Positions 62,756 to 64,000 of a stretch of 64,000 bases of DNA are shown piece by piece. The notes below the pieces were generated by a model. It was given only the letters and a program-made list of their open reading frames with translations, made no database searches and was not told the origin of the DNA. Within the stretch, counting starts at the first letter, position 1. Each line of letters begins with the position of its first letter. Position numbers and translations under genes: made by a program. The stretch comes from JBBIWA01 sp037439425 (GTDB lineage: Bacteria > Acidobacteriota > Blastocatellia > RBC074), in NCBI GenBank assembly GCA_037439425.1, contig JBBIWA010000007.1, positions 1 through 64,000 on the forward strand, read 5' to 3'.

Positions 62756-64000
62756 CTATGTTTGTAACGCGCGCGTGCGCACCAGTTCACCGAGCCGCGC
62801 GCTAAACTCTGCTACCGTCACGGCTCCGGTGTCTCCCTTGACCCGATCGCGCACGGCGACTGTGCCTGCGGCTGCTTCCCGCTCGCCGATGACGAGCATA
62901 AAGGGGATCTTCTTAAGCTGCGCATCCCGGATCTTCGCTCCGATCTTTTCACTGCGCAGATCGGTGCTGATGCGGAAGCCTGCAGCTTGCAACTCGCAGG
63001 CGACCTCTCTGGCTTTCTCGTTGTATTTGTCCGAAATCGGCAGCACTATCGCCTGCACCGGCGCTAGCCAGACGGGAAAGGCGCCCGCGTAATGCTCAAT
63101 CAAGATCCCGAAGAAGCGTTCGAATGAACCGAGAATGGCCCGATGCACCATAATCGGGCGATGCGGTTTGTTGTCGGCGGCAATGTAGTCCAGTTCAAAC
63201 CGCTCTGGCAGATTGAAGTCAACCTGAATGGTCGAAAGCTGCCACGTCCGCTTGATCGCGTCCACCACCTTGAAGTCGATCTTCGGGCCGTAGAAAGCTG
63301 CTTCATCTTCCATCCGCTGATAAGGCAGACCGTATTGGTCAAGCGCTTCGGCCAGCGCCTTTTCGGCCAGCTCCCAGACCTGGTCTGAGCCGAGGTACTT
63401 CGTATGATCGGTCGGGTGTCGCACCGAGAGCTCGGCCTTGTAGTCGAAGCCGAAGGCCTTGAAGACGAAGTCTGCCAGCTCCAGACAACCAAGGATCTCA
63501 TCTTTCAACTGTTCTGGCGTGCAGAAATGATGGGCGTCATCCTGGGTAAATCCGCGCGCGCGCATCAGCCCGTGGGCCACGCCGGAGCGCTCATAGCGGT
63601 AGACCGTGCCATACTCGGCGTAACGCTGCGGCAAATCGCGATAGGATCGCTGGCGCGACTTATAGATCTGGATGTGGAAGGGGCAATTCATCGGTTTGAG
63701 CCGATACTCGATCCGCTCATCCTCTTCGTCTTTCATCCCCGGATAGAGTACATCACGATAGAGCTTCAGGTGACCGGAGACCTGAAACAGCTCCGATTGC
63801 GTGATGTGCGGTGTGTAGACGAAGCTGTAACCGCGCCGGTAGAGCTCTTCGTTCAAAAACTGCTCGATGAGCTTGCGCACGAGCGCGCCGTTCGGATGCC
63901 AGAGGACCAACCCTGTCCCAATCACCTCGCTGAAGCTGAACAGGTCCAGTTCCGGCCCTAGTCGCCGATGATCGCGCCGTTCGGCCTCTTCTCGCTGTTT
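62756..64000 (-). CDS. thrS: Threonyl-tRNA synthetase, C-terminal two thirds
   Basis: The gene runs off the right edge with no start codon in the window; 414 codons are visible before its stop. It charges tRNA-Thr. Visible regions are REEAERRDHRRLGPELDLFS (beginning of the core), GTGLVLWHPNGALVRKLIEQ (motif 1), YERSGVAHGLMRARGFTQDDAHHFC (motif 2), and MVHRAILGSFERFFGILIEH (motif 3), followed by the anticodon-binding domain (APVQAIVLPISDKYNEKA). The editing and TGS domains would lie beyond the window. It heads the infC block, the usual order. Confidence 0.96.
   Translation of the reverse strand, partial: KQREEAERRDHRRLGPELDLFSFSEVIGTGLVLWHPNGALVRKLIEQFLNEELYRRGYSFVYTPHITQSELFQVSGHLKLYRDVLYPGMKDEEDERIEYRLKPMNCPFHIQIYKSRQRSYRDLPQRYAEYGTVYRYERSGVAHGLMRARGFTQDDAHHFCTPEQLKDEILGCLELADFVFKAFGFDYKAELSVRHPTDHTKYLGSDQVWELAEKALAEALDQYGLPYQRMEDEAAFYGPKIDFKVVDAIKRTWQLSTIQVDFNLPERFELDYIAADNKPHRPIMVHRAILGSFERFFGILIEHYAGAFPVWLAPVQAIVLPISDKYNEKAREVACELQAAGFRISTDLRSEKIGAKIRDAQLKKIPFMLVIGEREAAAGTVAVRDRVKGDTGAVTVAEFSARLGELVRTRALQT

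Overview
The window looks like a chromosomal segment of an acidobacterium, probably class Blastocatellia. This is inferred from gene content, not from a marker-gene comparison. The clues are two secreted proteins carrying the TIGR03437 (Solibacter-type) domain, an Oar-like TonB-dependent receptor with an N-terminal carboxypeptidase-regulatory-like domain, a remnant of a TIGR02999-type ECF sigma factor, and many intergenic palindromic repeats. No rRNA, tRNA or CRISPR array was found.

Layout. 1-7.8 kb: the 5' tip of an IS630-like transposase (minus strand), a structured non-coding stretch, a CDP-alcohol phosphatidyltransferase, a zinc-ribbon membrane protein, biotin carboxylase plus a biotin carrier protein, a nucleotidyltransferase pair, and an ABC ATPase-permease pair without a binding protein. 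7.8-10 kb: repeats around a decayed vapBC toxin-antitoxin pair. 10-20 kb: a giant composite surface protein, a FecR-like secreted protein, a MITE-like element, another secreted protein and a decayed gene of unknown family. 20.2-25.4 kb: a signalling cluster (RDD membrane protein, zinc-ribbon/TPR protein, FHA-GAF-PP2C phosphatase, PrsW-zinc ribbon-FHA fusion). 25.6-40 kb: TonB receptor, Uma2 nuclease, lipoprotein, rlmN, nadB, an IPT/TIG-rich secreted protein and an LVIVD-repeat protein.

40-48.4 kb: class I fructose-bisphosphate aldolase, then a probable compatible-solute set (GpgS-like glycosyltransferase, MPGP-family HAD phosphatase, second glycosyltransferase), a CPA2 cation/proton antiporter and glycerol kinase. 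48.4-50.5 kb is a gene graveyard: SRPBCC, Ser/Thr-kinase and ECF-sigma remnants, a 34-bp tandem repeat and a long palindrome. 50.5-56.7 kb: Tat-exported TIM-barrel protein, di-haem peroxidase lipoprotein, CWC-domain protein, esterase, exported rhodanese and M28 peptidase. 56.9-64 kb (minus strand): the conserved translation/division block thrS-infC-rpmI-rplT-pheS-pheT-zapB-like-zapA, in which a degraded vapBC module sits between pheS and pheT.

The most notable points are the FHA/PP2C/PrsW signalling cluster, the solute-synthesis trio beside an antiporter, and a shared palindromic repeat family that recurs inside a MITE-like element and inside the antitoxin remnant between pheS and pheT.
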